Assembly (NCBI GenBank): GCA_033032865.1 | Contig: JAWHQI010000121.1 | Location: 5,704,001 to 5,768,000 of the forward strand | Reading direction: 5' to 3' | Length of the DNA stretch: 64,000 bases | Source of the DNA: Dactylorhiza incarnata | Lineage: Eukaryota; Streptophyta; Magnoliopsida; Asparagales; Orchidaceae | Part shown: piece by piece, positions 31,861 to 44,414 of the stretch | How positions within the stretch are numbered: the first letter of the stretch is position 1 | Layout of the letters: every line of letters starts with the position of its first letter | Made by a program: the position numbers and the translations under genes | The notes under the pieces: model-generated | What the model was told of the DNA's origin: nothing | What the model saw: the letters and a program-made list of their open reading frames with translations, nothing else | The model's database searches: none

Positions 31861-34800
31861 ATGGGCTCTTCTGTTACTCCCGCTACTCCTCCGGCTGCTC
31901 CTCCGACCGTTGCTCCCGCAGGGGACTCTACCAATACTTTTCCTCCCAACGCGATGATTGCTACCACTATCCTTACCTCCTCCAATTTTCGGTTATGGAA
32001 GAAGGGGGTTACTATGTCTCTTGCAGGCATCCGACGTACTCACCACCTTACTTGTCTCCTAACTCATGACTTGGGGAGTACCGAATATGATGAATGGTAT
32101 AGTGATGGTTGTCGTATCTTTGCTCATCTCCTGAGTTCCATGGATCCATCTGTCCAGCAAATGTGCAAAAACTGCGACAGCACCAAGGAACTATAGGACA
32201 CTCTTCACATGATGTTCTCTCAGGCGAACAACCTCTCTCGACTTGGTGAACTCTTCCCCAAGATAGCTGACCTGAGACAGGCCACGCATCCTGTTACAGA
32301 GTACTTTGCCGAATGGAAGGTTCTGGCTGATGAGATTTTAGACCTTTGGGAGATTCCCTCTACTAGGGAAGGTCATCAGGCTCAACGTGAACACCTGGTG
32401 CTCCTTTAGCTTTTGAATGGATTGGATCCTCACTTCTCCACAACGAAGACTGAAATGCTGGCGAGTCGTACTACCCTTCAGACTGCTAGTGTGTACCATC
32501 GGCTTACTAAGGCTGGCTCCATCGGTACTTTGTCATCCGCTCTACATACTTCTGTCGGAGAGTCGATGGCTCTTGCTTCACGAGGAGGAGGAAGGGGAAG
32601 TAGTCGGGGGGGGCCGCTCTGGCCGTGGTCGTGACACTGACGCAAGGCATTGTGCGCATTGCGGGCGTCGGGGACATACAAAGGATATATGTTGGCTGAT
32701 TCATGGGAAGCCAGACTGGGCCTCCAAACCTCCTCCACCTCGGTCGGCACACCTGGCTGACTCTACTTTTGTACCTCCGGGATCGAGAACTGTTGAAATC
32801 TCCGAGGATGAGTACCGACACTTGCAGGCTCTCCAGATTGACTCACCACCTCCTAGTGCGGTTGTGGCTCAAACCATTCAGCCTGTTTGTACCTCCCAGA
32901 GGCCGGTCCAGTGGCTGGCTGATTCTGGTGCTTCTGATCACCTGACTAGTTCCTCGGGTATCTTACACTCCTACAAACCACATTGCGGAGCTTCAATTAC
33001 TGTGGCTGATGGCTCCATGGTCCCGATTGTTGGGTTTGGTAGCTGCAATGTGACACCTGATATGACACTCTCCTCGGTGGCGCATGTCCCTCAGTCTGCT
33101 TACAATCTACTGTCTATTAGTAAGCTTACAAATGATTTGAATTGTATTGCTATTTTCACCTCTTCTGGTTGCATTTTTCAGGAACAGCCGACAAGCCGTA
33201 TCCAAACTTGCCTGTACCGCGACCTCCACCAAATTCCTGGATCTTCATTATCGTCATGGTCATCCATCTATGCAGGTCATGCGTCGTCTGTATCCGGAGC
33301 TTGGGAAAGTTTTCACTCTTAGTTGTGAGTCTTGTATGTTTGCTAAACTCCACCGAGTTAGCTATAGTCCTCGTCTTGATGCTCGTGCTTCTGCACCTTT
33401 TGATTTACTTCATTCAGATGTTTGGGGACCGTGTCCTGTTCCTACATTGTTAGGGCACAAGTATTATGTCACTTTCATTGATGACTTTTCTCGTATGACT
33501 TGGGTCTATTTAATGAAAAATCGTTCTGAGCTACCTTCTATTTTTCAACATTTATGGAATGAAATATTTACTCAATTTTCTGTACGTGTTAAGTGTCTTC
33601 GTACTGATAATGGCCGAGAATACCTATCTCAGTCTATGTCTACCTTTCTTTCTGACAAAGGCATAATCCACCAAACCAGTTGGCCGGATACCCCTCAACA
33701 AAATGGTGTTGCCGGGCGCAAAAAACGACATCTCCTTGAAGTCACCCGGGCAATCCTCCACCACAAACACGTACCCAAACACTTCTGGGGGGATGTCGTA
33801 CTTACTGCTGCACACCTTATTAATCATCTTCCTAGTCACATCCTTCAGGGGGAGACACCCTACCACACTCTCTATCCTGACCATCACGGTCCCCTCCTTC
33901 CTTTGAAGGTATTTGGGTGTGTCTGCTATGTGCGGGATGCTCGCCCCTCTGTCTCCAAACTTGATCCTCGTGCCCTGAAATGTATCTTCCTCGGCTACTC
34001 TCGGACCACTAAAGGATATCGGTGTTACTCTCCTGATCTCCACCGCTACATCCTTTTTTCGGATGTCGTCTTCTGGGAGTCCGACCCTTATCCCTCTCCT
34101 GGATCCTCTCATCCTGATCCCTCTCTTGATGCTCTATTGGTCCCTCGGCATGAACCTGCTATCATTTCACCGACTGATCTGTTGTCCCCCCTGTGGGGAC
34201 GAGTTTACTCCCGTCGCTCTTCTGATAGTACAATGGTGCCACCACCTCAGCCTACCTCTGTTACCAATGATGCGACGACTGTTCCTCCAGAAGAACCTTC
34301 TACTATTCAGCCATCTAGCCCAGAGGTTCCTATTGTAGTCCGGAAAGGAGTTCGGACTTGTCGAGAGCAACCACTCTATGTTCACTCTTACAAGGGCTTG
34401 TCTGCTTCTTCTAGAGCGCTGCACTCGACTCTTGATCGATATCATCTACCATCGACCGTGGCGGAGGCCAATGCTCATCCTGGCTGGGCGGCAACCATGC
34501 ATGACGAATTGACTGCTCTCCAACAAAACAATACATGGGACCTGGTTCCCTTACCTTCCGGCAAGAAAGCGATTGGATGCAAATGGATATATTCTGTCAA
34601 AGTGAATGCAGACGGTTCGCTGGACCGCCTAAAAGCCCGCCTGGTTGCCAAAGGTTATGCTCAGACTTATGGCGTGGATTATTATGAAACATTCGCTCCA
34701 GTTGCGAAGATGTCCTCACTTCGAATACTCCTTTCACTTGCTGCCTTCCACCAGTGGGCCTTACACCAGTTGGAAATTAAGAATGCTTTTCTCCATGGGC

Positions 34801-35985
34801 TCCTGGATGAGGAAGTTTATATGGAACAACCTCCTGGGTTGGTTGCTGAGGGGGAGCGTAACAAGGTGTGCCGCCTCCTAGCGTCCTTATATGGATTGAA
34901 ACAATCCCCTCGGGCTTGGTTTGCTCGATCCCGAGCTGTTGTTACCCAGTTCGGGCTTACCAAGAGCACTAAAGACTCGTCCCTCTTTTATCAGAACTCC
35001 TCGGCTGGTACTATTCTGCTACTGGTATATGTTGATGATATTGTTATCACAGGCAGCAACTCAGCAGGAATTTCAAATCTCAAAGCATTCTTACACTCTA
35101 ATTTCCAAACAAAAGATCTGGGCCCATTGCGGTATTTCCTTGGGATTGAGGTAATTCATGATGATCACTCTCTCTTTATTTGCCAACGAAAATATGCTCT
35201 GGATCTTCTATCGGATCTTGGGATGGCCAACTGTGGCCATATGGATTCTCCGCTGGAACCAGGGGAAAAGAGTCTGCATGCTGGAAGCAAACCTTTTGAA
35301 TCACCAGAAAAGTACCGTAGATTTGTTGGAAAATTAAACTACCTCACCATGACTCGCCCAGACATTGCTTGTGCGGTCGGTAAGGTCAGTCAGTTCATGG
35401 CGGCTCCAACTATGTCTCAGTGGGAGTCCGTTCTCAGGATTACCAGATACGTGAAGAAGGATCCTGGTTTGGGAATATCATACAAGAGTCGAGGCTATTC
35501 CGATCTAGAGGCATACAGTAACTCTGACTGGGAAGGATGCTTAGCCACCCGGAAATCAACCACGGGATTCACTGTCTTTATGGGCGGCAATCTAATCTCC
35601 TGGAAGAGCAAGAAACAAACCACAGTCGGCAGATCTAGTGCTGAGGCAGAATATCGGGCTATGTCCCCACACTGTTGCTGAGATCATGTGGGTGAGGCAG
35701 ATTCTCAGTGAAATTGGGTATCCCGTTCAAGATCCCACTCCTCTATGGTGTGACAATCAGGCTGCAATCCAGATATCCACGAATCCCGTGTTTCATGAAC
35801 GCACAAAGCACATAGAGGTCGACTGCCACTTTGTTAGAGAAAAGTATGAAGAAGGTCTTCTTTCGCTAAAGCATGTGAAGACCGAAGATCAAGTTGCAGA
35901 CATTCTTACGAAAGGGGTTACGGGGACTCGAATGAACTATATATGTAACAAGTTGGGCCTGAGAAGTTCCCATGATCCAACTTGA
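31861..35985 (+). pseudogene. Copia-2 gag-pol, inactivated
   Basis: Start ATG 31861 (MGSSVTPATPP). Gag has FRLWKKGVTMSL. A TAG at 32194 replaces Trp (KEL-stop-DTLHMMFSQ) and another stop lies at about 32407. A shift in the G-run near 32607 leads to a CCHC knuckle (CAHCGRRGHTKDIC) and protease WLADSGASDHLT. A second shift lies near 33190. Integrase has LHYRHGHPS, HSDVWGP and RTDNGREY, but NGVAGRKKR, so the usual Glu of AERKNR is Gly. RT has KNAFLHG preceded by QLEI instead of QLDV, with YVDD intact. RNase H has YSNSDW instead of YSDADW, then a shift near 35680 before the tail VADILTKG. At least three catalytic sites are altered besides the breaks, so the copy is dead. Confidence 0.92.
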
Positions 35986-35992
35986 GGGGGAG
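35984..35992 (+). other. Copia-2 polypurine tract
   Basis: gagggggag abuts the 3' LTR and overlaps the end of the coding frame. Confidence 0.9.
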
Positions 35993-36128
35993 TGTTATGA
36001 GTCATACTGTTATTAGACATATTAGTCTCACACCTTGTACCACCACATCATATTCTCTCATGATTAGTATAAATAAAGAGTGAGACCTCTATGTGAGGCA
36101 CTCAATTTTTCTCCCAAACCTCCTAACA
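35993..36128 (+). repeat. Copia-2 3' LTR
   Basis: Four substitutions against the 5' LTR; TATA at 36068-36074; followed by target copy gtaat. Confidence 0.95.
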
Positions 36129-36133
36129 GTAAT

Positions 36134-37189
36134 AATAAATGTTACAAAATGAGATGATCCAAGCAAAAATGTTAGAAAATGATGTATGGTATGGTTAAAA
36201 TCGTAAGCTAGACATTTTTATTAAAATAAAATAAAACTGGTATCCAAGCATAAATGCTCTAACTTCTCTAATAAGTATGATAATAATAGAAGTTCTCAAT
36301 AGATAAGAGATATTTACGACACACTCTTTTTGAAGTAAAAGATCTATGAATTGACCGTATACTGCTTCACCCATGCGGCACCTTTGATCCAAAGCATGAA
36401 GTAGCTTTTTTTCAAATTTTTTGACAGAATTTGATCAAAATAATCAAGTTGGAGAAAAGGATTTCTTTATTAAACTAAAATTTGAAGTTGAACAAAATCT
36501 GTATAGAACTGTGGAGGTCTGAAAATTGGATTGTAGGGAAAAAAACTAACAGGTAGAACTAAAACTGAAATCGAACAAAATCTGAAACAGAAAACAAAAA
36601 CTAAGAGAAAACTAACTGAGATGGATCCCTTTAAGAAGAACTAAATCTATAAACTGAAGGATAATTTGGATCCCTTTAAGAAGAACTAAATCTGCTAACT
36701 GAAATGAATCCCTTTACTTCACGGTTGCAGCTTAGATAGTTTGGCCAAATAAACAAAAATATCCAATAATGAAACCGCAGAAACCAATTGAATTGTTCAC
36801 TAAAAATTCAAAGCACATCATCCATAGTTTCTTGTGTTTTTTTCATAACAGAAATAGTTATAAAAAGGAGTAGGCATCAAAGAACATAATGAAAACGGTT
36901 TATGCCATGTATTGAAATGAATTTCGTACATAATTTTGTAAACGACATTATATGAGTGACAGTATATGAGTTCAATGTATGTTAATCTAGTTGCTCTAGC
37001 TCAATCTTTAGATTGTTCAAGTATGCCAAGAAGTTTTAGGCTTTCTTGAGGATGCGAAAACAATTTTAGAATTGTGTAAAAATTTCGGAAGATCAAATGA
37101 ACAATTCAAGATATGTGTGTGCATCTATGTCTGTATGTATGCTGGGAACTTCAATGAGAGAGTGCCATTTCATATCCATAATGAATTAC
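36134..37189. other. Noncoding DNA with one coding-like fragment
   Basis: A minus-strand frame at 36195-36392 (LLHALDQRCRMGEAVYGQ...) looks like a short coding remnant but matches nothing I know. A direct repeat ggatccctttaagaagaact lies near 36625-36690. Confidence 0.3.
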
Positions 37190-37700
37190 CTGAAATAATC
37201 CTTCGACCAAAATAGTGATATTGCTCCCCCAAGCATTGTGCTACACCTATGATAATTCCCAAAAAAAAACATGTAAGAAGGTATCCTTCAAATCCCACAC
37301 CTAGATCGGTCACGCCTGGAAAAATTAGAAGAATAAGAAGATGATTAACATGTAGATAGGGATTAGAGCAGCAAGGAACTCAAACATGGATTGTGGTCCT
37401 GCAAAAATCGCTTAGAGGCCCTTACCTAGAGATCACACCCTTCTGACGATGTGAAGGTTTAGCCTGAATCGGAAGGCAACACAATGTCGAGACTGATCAG
37501 AAAAGCGAAGTGAATGGCTGTGAGATCTGTAGTGTCGTCGTGGTGGAGAAGGCTGCCCGGAAGAGGAAAGTTGTTTGCTACGGGGAAGAGGGAAGTGTAG
37601 GGCGAGCTCGGGAGGGGTTTGTGATTTCAAAAACCTTGCACCGAATCGACCGGGATTTGAAGGAGAAGCGCGAGTGAATAAACGACGATCAATGGCAGAG
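37190..37700 (-). pseudogene. Possible two-exon host transcript fragment
   Basis: On the minus strand a GC-richer first exon (about 37700-37426) ends CTCTAG|gtaagg. A 126-base exon at 37315-37190 is framed by aatttttccag| and TTTCAG|gtaatt and is open as GVGFEGYLLTCFF...GIIIGV. An in-frame TGA just before the junction and the lack of a start argue against simple translation, so it may be a 5' untranslated or relic region. No product recognised. Confidence 0.25.
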
Positions 37701-38360
37701 AGGACTTCACTATTTCCGCCCGGAGAAGGAGAGGCGATGCCCTAGCCGTCTGCAGAGAAGGAATCGAGCGAAATATGGTGGTCTGCGAAGGTTGGCGGGC
37801 TGTTATCGGGGGATTTCGGGAGAACTACTTTTGGAGAAAATGCAATATTGGCTATTTGCACTCCAACTGCATTTGATCGGGCAGCTCATATATTTTGAAG
37901 CCATATATCCGACGGTCAATATATTTTGATGGATTTTTGATCTCATGTTATTCGCAGACCACCATATTTCTTTTTAATATAGTATAGATATATATATATA
38001 GTTATGGTTATAATTATAGTTATGATTATCACTTAACGTTAATATTGTCTAACATATATTAATATAATTATTATTTATAAAAGAAAAGATCTAAATTATC
38101 ATCATACGAGCAAGTATCTCATATGATTTATTTTGAAGTTTTTTCTATTAACGGGTTAAAATTCCAACAACAGAAACATTTGAGACTTTACACTTGCTTT
38201 TTTGAATGAAAATTTTGATTTGTAATGATTAAACCAGCCAGCGTAGACGGCAGCATCCTCCAAATTACGAACAAAAGTTACCTATGCAGCTCGTACCCGA
38301 GGATGGTCCGGAAAAAATGATTTATATGCTATAAGTTTTTTTTTTTAAAGTCACGAAATA
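37701..38360. other. Intergenic DNA
   Basis: A GC-moderate stretch to about 37850 (possible upstream region of the transcript above), then AT-rich sequence with (TA)n near 37988-37998. Nothing else seen. Confidence 0.35.
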
Positions 38361-38408
38361 TTGATTCATGTATTTTTACAGCCATTTTAAGTACTCATAT
38401 GTATATAT
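38361..38408 (+). repeat. Relic of the GC-hairpin MITE's left TIR
   Basis: The stretch with cattttaagtactcatatgt matches the 29058-29105 TIR. No matching right end or GC core is present. The family is thus multi-copy. Confidence 0.65.
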
Positions 38409-38430
38409 TTTGAGATGAATATACACCTCT

Positions 38431-39675
38431 TGTTAGAATATTTTCTTATATATTCCTATATTAATATTCAAAATTGATATATTTTCGATTTTAAAACTTT
38501 TATAAAAAACAGCAGATATAAAAAATATATATATAGACAGCAATATCAATATTTTGCATGAAGGAGATGAGAAATAAAAGAGAGAGTAATATATAGTTTA
38601 GAATCGAGCCTGGGTAAGGCGTGTGATCACTGCCCTAAAGAAGTTGCACCACCCTCCGGCAGGGTTTTCACCGATGCTCACTCCTCCAAGGTACAACACC
38701 CGGCTAGATCCCGAAACTCCGATGTGCGCGGACACCGAAGAAGCACAGAGCACCCGAACAACCACTTGATGAAGCAAACGTAAAGAAAAGGAAGCACGTA
38801 GAATATCGTGAAAGCAGAGAGAGCACAAGAGCGTATGTGAGCATGTAATCGAGCGTAAGAAGAACTGCAGAAAGAACGAGTATATATAAAACTCGGATAG
38901 CACGATCTCCTCCAAAATAGGATCTCGGAAAACGGCAATAAAATAAATGTCATAATAAAGATTAACGGTTACAATAGGAAGGATCATAATCAGGAAGATA
39001 TACGTTGAAAATTTTCAACGTAAACCATGGCGAGAAACACGCATAAAGGAGCGGCAAAGAGAGCGCGTAAAACGGCAGAACGCGTGAACGCAAATCGACG
39101 TTGCGTCGAGTGCATATCGACGCCACGTCGAGTTCTATCGACGCAAGGCTTATCGACGCAAGGCTTATCGACGCTACGTCGAGTTCACTCGAGTTCAAAA
39201 CGACGCCACGTAACTCCAGCGGGCAAAACGACGCTACGTCGAAATCTATTCGGCGCAGCTCCGAATTCTAATCGACGCAACTCCGGTTAAAATGCTATGA
39301 AACTTTTTGGAACAAAAAATACAATTCAATTCAATTATTCCCCAAATCCCAAATCCGGATCCGGATCCGGATCCGGTCCGGTGCGGTGCGTGCGCGTGCG
39401 CGCGCGTGTGTGGTTCATAGTTTCTCCTTATGTTCTTTTGAACAAATAAGAATGTGTGAAATCATATATAAACTCTTTGGCTAGAGAGCTAATAAGCAAG
39501 GTGGGACTAAAGGTTCATCCTTTCATTCATGAAAGGTTTCCCTCCAAATAATTTGGATTCCCTCCAATTTGGTTTTGAGCTTTTTCATCATAATGAGGAG
39601 CCCAAACACCAAACACCATTTAGCTCCAATCAAAACATTTAATTTTATAATATTTTATAATTAAAATTTCTAACA
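38431..39675 (-). repeat. Copia-3 3' LTR (1245 bp)
   Basis: TGTTAGAATATT...TTTCTAACA. It contains a TCGACGC/GCGTCGA array (about 39095-39285), a ggatcc-type (ATCCGG)n stretch near 39353-39378 and a minus-strand TATATATA at 38881-38888. Confidence 0.95.
39095..39285. repeat. TCGACGC..CGTCGA palindromic array in the Copia-3 LTR
   Basis: Words atcgacgc, cgtcgag and acgacgccacg alternate about a dozen times. The R LTR has the same array at about 45079-45265 with one unit exchanged (cgacgcatgcgtcg present there only). Confidence 0.85.
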
Positions 39676-40288
39676 ATCCCCCACAAAAGCGAAAAACCAA
39701 AAGCGAACTTCATAAATATGATGTTACTAATAATAAATAAAATCAAATACAAATTTGCTTCATCAAGTTGTATCTAATGCAATGGGTATAGATGGAATGG
39801 TTACCTTGAATCTATACTTAGTACTTACTTCCTCTACCGAAGAGTATAATGTGCCAGAGGCTTTGAATTATAAACTTTTGACCGGTAAATTAGATAAGCA
39901 CACAAAAGATTGGTTGTTCTTGGGTTATGGCGGTGGGCGCGTTAATGGCCATGCGCATTCCTTGATTTTTCATGAGAGGTATTTTTGGGTTCAACCCGGA
40001 TCCCAAAGTTGCGGCCTCACAACAACCCCCACATAGGTGGTGCCTCAAGAGATAATCGTAACCAATATCTCGCAAAGAAATATGCCTTTGGCAACCATTA
40101 AGAACCTAATTAAGTTCATCCTAACTTGTTACGTAGAGCACAACATCATAGGAATGGGGAGAAGGTTTTCTCAACCTTATATTTTGTGCTCCCAACTACG
40201 CTACATCAACGGCTTCGTTTCTACCACATTGAACCCACTTCATGGGATCTCCAATCACATGGGTTGGGTATCCACCGTTGGCAGCAAA
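39676..40288 (-). other. Copia-3 3' untranslated region with PPT
   Basis: The PPT lies at 39676-39688. The rest is noncoding; a plus-strand frame at 39755-40036 shows no known domain. Confidence 0.6.
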
Positions 40289-43200
40289 TCATGTGGGCTT
40301 AAGCCTCATTCCCCTCGATGACAATAATATCTCCCTTCGGGACAATCCCTTGGTAAGATTATCAGCCAGATTCAATTCTGACTTTACATAGTTGAGTGAT
40401 ATCACTTCTTTTCTTCTTTGCTTCACGGACTTGTACCTGATTCTCATGAACTTATTCATTTTGGAATTAGTACTGTTAGAAGCAGTTAAATCAATAACAC
40501 TTTTGTTATCACAATGTAAAGAGATAGCAGACATGGGATTTTCAATTAAAGGAATTTCACTAAGTAAATTTTTAATCCATTCTGCTTCGGCACATGTAGT
40601 GTCCAAAGCTATAAGCTCCGATTCCATGGTGCTTCTAGAAATAACGGTTTGTTTTGTAGAAGCCCATGAAATAGCAGCACCTCCAAGGAGGAATACATAA
40701 CCTGTCGTTGACTTAACGTCTAACGAATCAGTTACCCAATTGGCATCTGAATATCCTTCTAGTACTCCGGGAAATCCCGTGTACACTAAACTATAATCCA
40801 CAGTTCCACGAAGATATTTAAATATTCTATTTAGAGCTATCCAATGTTCATCACTTGGATTACTAGTATATCTACTAAGGCGGCCTACGGCATAGGAAAT
40901 GTCGGGCCAAGTGCGGTTAGCTATGTATAGGAGTGATCCTATCATTTGTGCATACTTGTGTTGATCAACGGGTTCATTAGTATTTTTACAAAGTTTTACA
41001 CTAGCGTCATATGGAGTAGAAGCGGGAATGGAATCATATAGGTTGAATTTAATCAACATTTTCTCAATTGAGTGCGAAAGAGATAAAGATACGCTAGAAT
41101 CATTTTTAACTAGTTTCATTCCTAATATAATATTTGCTTCCCCCAAGTCTTTCATATCAAAATTGGATGATAAATTATTTTTGGTTTCATTAATAATTTT
41201 AATTGAGTTTCCAAAAATTAAAATGTCATCTACATAGAGACACAATAATACAATTTCATTTCCGTTTTGTTTGGCATAAATACATTTATCAAATTCATTA
41301 GATTTGAAACCAAAAGTTAAGACTACGGAGTCAAACTTTTGATGCCATTGTTTAGGTGCTTGTTTTAAACCGTAAAGAGATTTAATTAATTTACAAACTT
41401 TGGTTTCTTGGCCTTTGACCACAAAACCTTCGGGTTGAGACATGTAGACTTCTTCATCTAAGTCTCCATGCAAGAAAGCGGTCTTGACATCCATTTGATG
41501 AATGATCATCTTATGGATCGAAGCCAAGGCGACTAGAATACGAAGAGAGGTTATTCTAGCTACGGGAGCATAGGTGTCTAGATAATCTATTCCTTGTTTT
41601 TGAGCATAGCCTTTAGCTACAAGGCGAGCCTTATATTTATCTATGGATCCATCCGGATTTAATTTCTTCCTAAAGATCCATTTACATCCTATGGCTTTGG
41701 CACCGGGAGGTAAATCAGTTAGGATCCAAGTTTTATTTTCTAAGATAGAATTAATTTCTAAATTAATTGCTTCTTTCCGAAAGGGATAATCAAATGAGGT
41801 CATTGCTTCCTCATATGTATTAGGATCTCCTTCAATTAGATAAGTGAAGTAGTCCTCCCCATAGGATCTTTCGGTTCTAACTCTTTTGCTTCTTCTAGGT
41901 TCATCATTTTCTAATAGTTCTATAGAAGAAGTGGAAGGTTGGTTTGAGCTAGATGAAGGTTGAGATGAGTTATTTAATTTATATGGAAATTTATCTTCAA
42001 AATACGCTGCATCTCTAGCTTCTATAATGGTGTTGTTAGATATCTCACTAATTAGGGAATTAGTGATGAGAAATCTATTAGCACTACTATCGGATGCATA
42101 ACCTATGGAAATAAAGTCTAATGTTTTTGGTCCTATTTTCTTTCTCTTAGGTTCAGGAATTGCTACCTTAGCTAGACACCCCCACACTCGAAGAATTTGG
42201 AGGTTAGGTTTCCTTAATTTGAATAATTCAAAAGGTGTCTTATCGTTTTGTTTAGATGGAATCCTATTAAGGATGAAGGAGGAAGTGAGCAACGCTTCTC
42301 CCCAGAGATTTTCCGGGGCACCGGACTCGGCTAACATGGCATTGACCATGTTCATCAAGGTCCGATTTTTACGTTCAGCTACACCATTCGATTGTGGAGA
42401 ATATGGAGCAGTCACTCGATGAATAATCCCATGTTCTTGGCAAAATTGGGTTAGTTCATTCGAAGTGTATTCTCCACCTCGATCAGATCTAAGAATTTTA
42501 ATCGATGATCCTAATTGATTTTCTACTTCCGCTTTGAAAATCTTAAAATATGAAAAGACTTCATCTTTGGTTTTTAATAAATATATGTAACAATATTTAG
42601 TGAAATCATCAATAAAAGTTACAAAATATTTATTTCCACCTCTAGTGGGTTGGCGGCTTGAATCACACACATCCGAGTGAATTAACTCTAAAGGTTTTGA
42701 AGTTCTTTCCACTGTTTTAAAAGGTTTCCTAGAAAATTTAGATTGTACACAAATTTCACATCTAGAACTTGGTGCAATATTGATTTTGGGAATCAAATTT
42801 AAGGACATCATTCTTTTCATGCAATCAGAATTCACATGTCCTAATCTAGCATGCCAAAAATCAGGAGAAGAATTGGAAACTGAAGAAGAAGAAATTTGAT
42901 TAACTTCCAAATCAGCAATATTTAATTTAAATAATCCATCACATACAAATCCTTTGCCAATAAAAATATCATTAAATGTTATTACAACTTTATTTGACTC
43001 TAAGACAATCTTGTAGCCTTTCTTCACTAGCAAAGATCCGCTAACAAGATTCTTCCTAACTCTCGGCACATAAAGCACGTCATGCAAGGTAAGTGTCTTC
43101 CCGGATGTCAACCTAAGATCCACTCGCCCACGTCCAAGTATTTGTGCCGAAGATGCATCTCCTAAGATCACGCTTCCTCCACTGATGTCCTAAAAGGTGG

Positions 43201-44287
43201 CAAAGCAAGAATGATCAAAACAAGTATGAACATTTGCTCCGGAATCAAGCCACCAATCTGATGAACGAGCGAGATGAAGACTTGGAGAATAATCTAACCT
43301 GAAGGTAGGTTGATCCGGTGCTTGGATCATGTTGGCCTGAGGCTTGGAGCCATGGGATTTGCCGACCACCGGTTCAGTCTTCTTGTAGAAGCAGTTGGTT
43401 GACAAGTGATTTGTGCGGCCACAAATGAAGCACCATTTCCCTTTACCTAGATTTTGGTTTGAGGAACTAGGTTTGGAATGATTGGGTTTTTGATGGCGGG
43501 AACCTTGACGGAAAGGTTTCTTATGGTTCTTTCCTTTGGCTTTGAAGTGATGGTTGGAGGAAGGATTGCCATGAGATTCGGTTAGATTCACTTTAGGAGC
43601 AAGGTCTTTGGGAGCTTTGGAATTCTTAGACTTATGTTCCTCCTCTATGCGGATAGCATTTTGGATCTGAACGTAAGTAAGGTTTGATTGGTCATGCCTT
43701 AGTCTAGTGCTAAAGCCAGACCATGAATCGGGAAGAGAATCAATAAGACATGCCACAAGATAATTTTCAGAAAGGATTGAGCCATCGGCTCGGATCTTGG
43801 ACAACATCTCATCTAGTTGATGGAGTTGAGGATTGATGGGCTTGGAAGCATCAATCTTGAATTTGTGGAGGTTGGAAACATTATAGCGTTATATACCCGC
43901 ATTGTCAAAGTTATAGCGCGCTTCAAGTGCATACCATAAATCCTTAGCCGTACGATATTGGAGGAAGACATCGTAAAGGCTATCAGACAAAGCACTTAGG
44001 ATTCGGTTACGACAATGATATTCAACATCTACCGGATCTCTATAAGGAAGACGTCTTACGTAGGTTCTAGTGGTGTTTGCAGTTGAGGATGAGGATGAAG
44101 GTAAAGTTGAAGCGACTGCATTTGCAGCGCTAGGGATTTCAGTTTCTACAGCGGGGGCATCGAAGATGGCAGACAAAAGGCCTAACGTATTAAGCCAATA
44201 TTCTACTTGTGCTTGCCAACGACGAAAACCGTTTCCGTTAAATTTCTCGGGTTTGATCCCGGCGGAGTCCTCAGATCTAGATGCCAT
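40289..44287 (-). pseudogene. Copia-3 gag-pol polyprotein with two in-frame stops
   Basis: I take ATG 44287 (MASRSEDSAGIKPEKF). Gag follows (WQAQVEYWL, CCHC knuckle CFICGRTNHLSTNC), then protease WWLDSGANVHTC, GAG-pre-integrase ([15 protein letters not shown]), integrase ([25 protein letters not shown]), RT ([19 protein letters not shown]) and RNase H ([17 protein letters not shown]), ending GMRLKPT at 40289. A TAA at 43889-43891 lies in gag and a TAG at 43190-43192 a few codons after the protease Asp. Both are in frame and the rest is open for about 1330 codons. All catalytic residues are intact. The stops may be decay by C-to-T change; readthrough is less likely because one lies inside protease. 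Confidence 0.93.
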
Positions 44288-44414
44288 TACAGATTTCTGA
44301 AATTTAAAATACATACAATAAATAACAATACATGTAAACAATAAAACAGAGATGATCATTTTGATTATTTGATTTTATTTATTCTATTGATGTGGAATTG
44401 CAACTTCTTTAGAT

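Larger units (their letters stand above)
31319..36128 (+). mobile_element. Copia-2: complete short-LTR Ty1/Copia element
   Basis: LTRs of 136 bp at 31319-31454 and 35993-36128 differ at four positions (about 97% identity). The target duplication gtaat is perfect (31314-31318 and 36129-36133). The PBS tggtatcagagc (initiator Met tRNA) starts right after the 5' LTR and the PPT gagggggag ends right before the 3' LTR. The very short LTRs suggest the Ale/Retrofit group. The polyprotein is broken. Confidence 0.95.

Noticed and set aside
39755..40036. Plus-strand frame of 93 residues in the Copia-3 3' region
   Set aside because: No domain; lies antisense in a 3' untranslated region next to the PPT.
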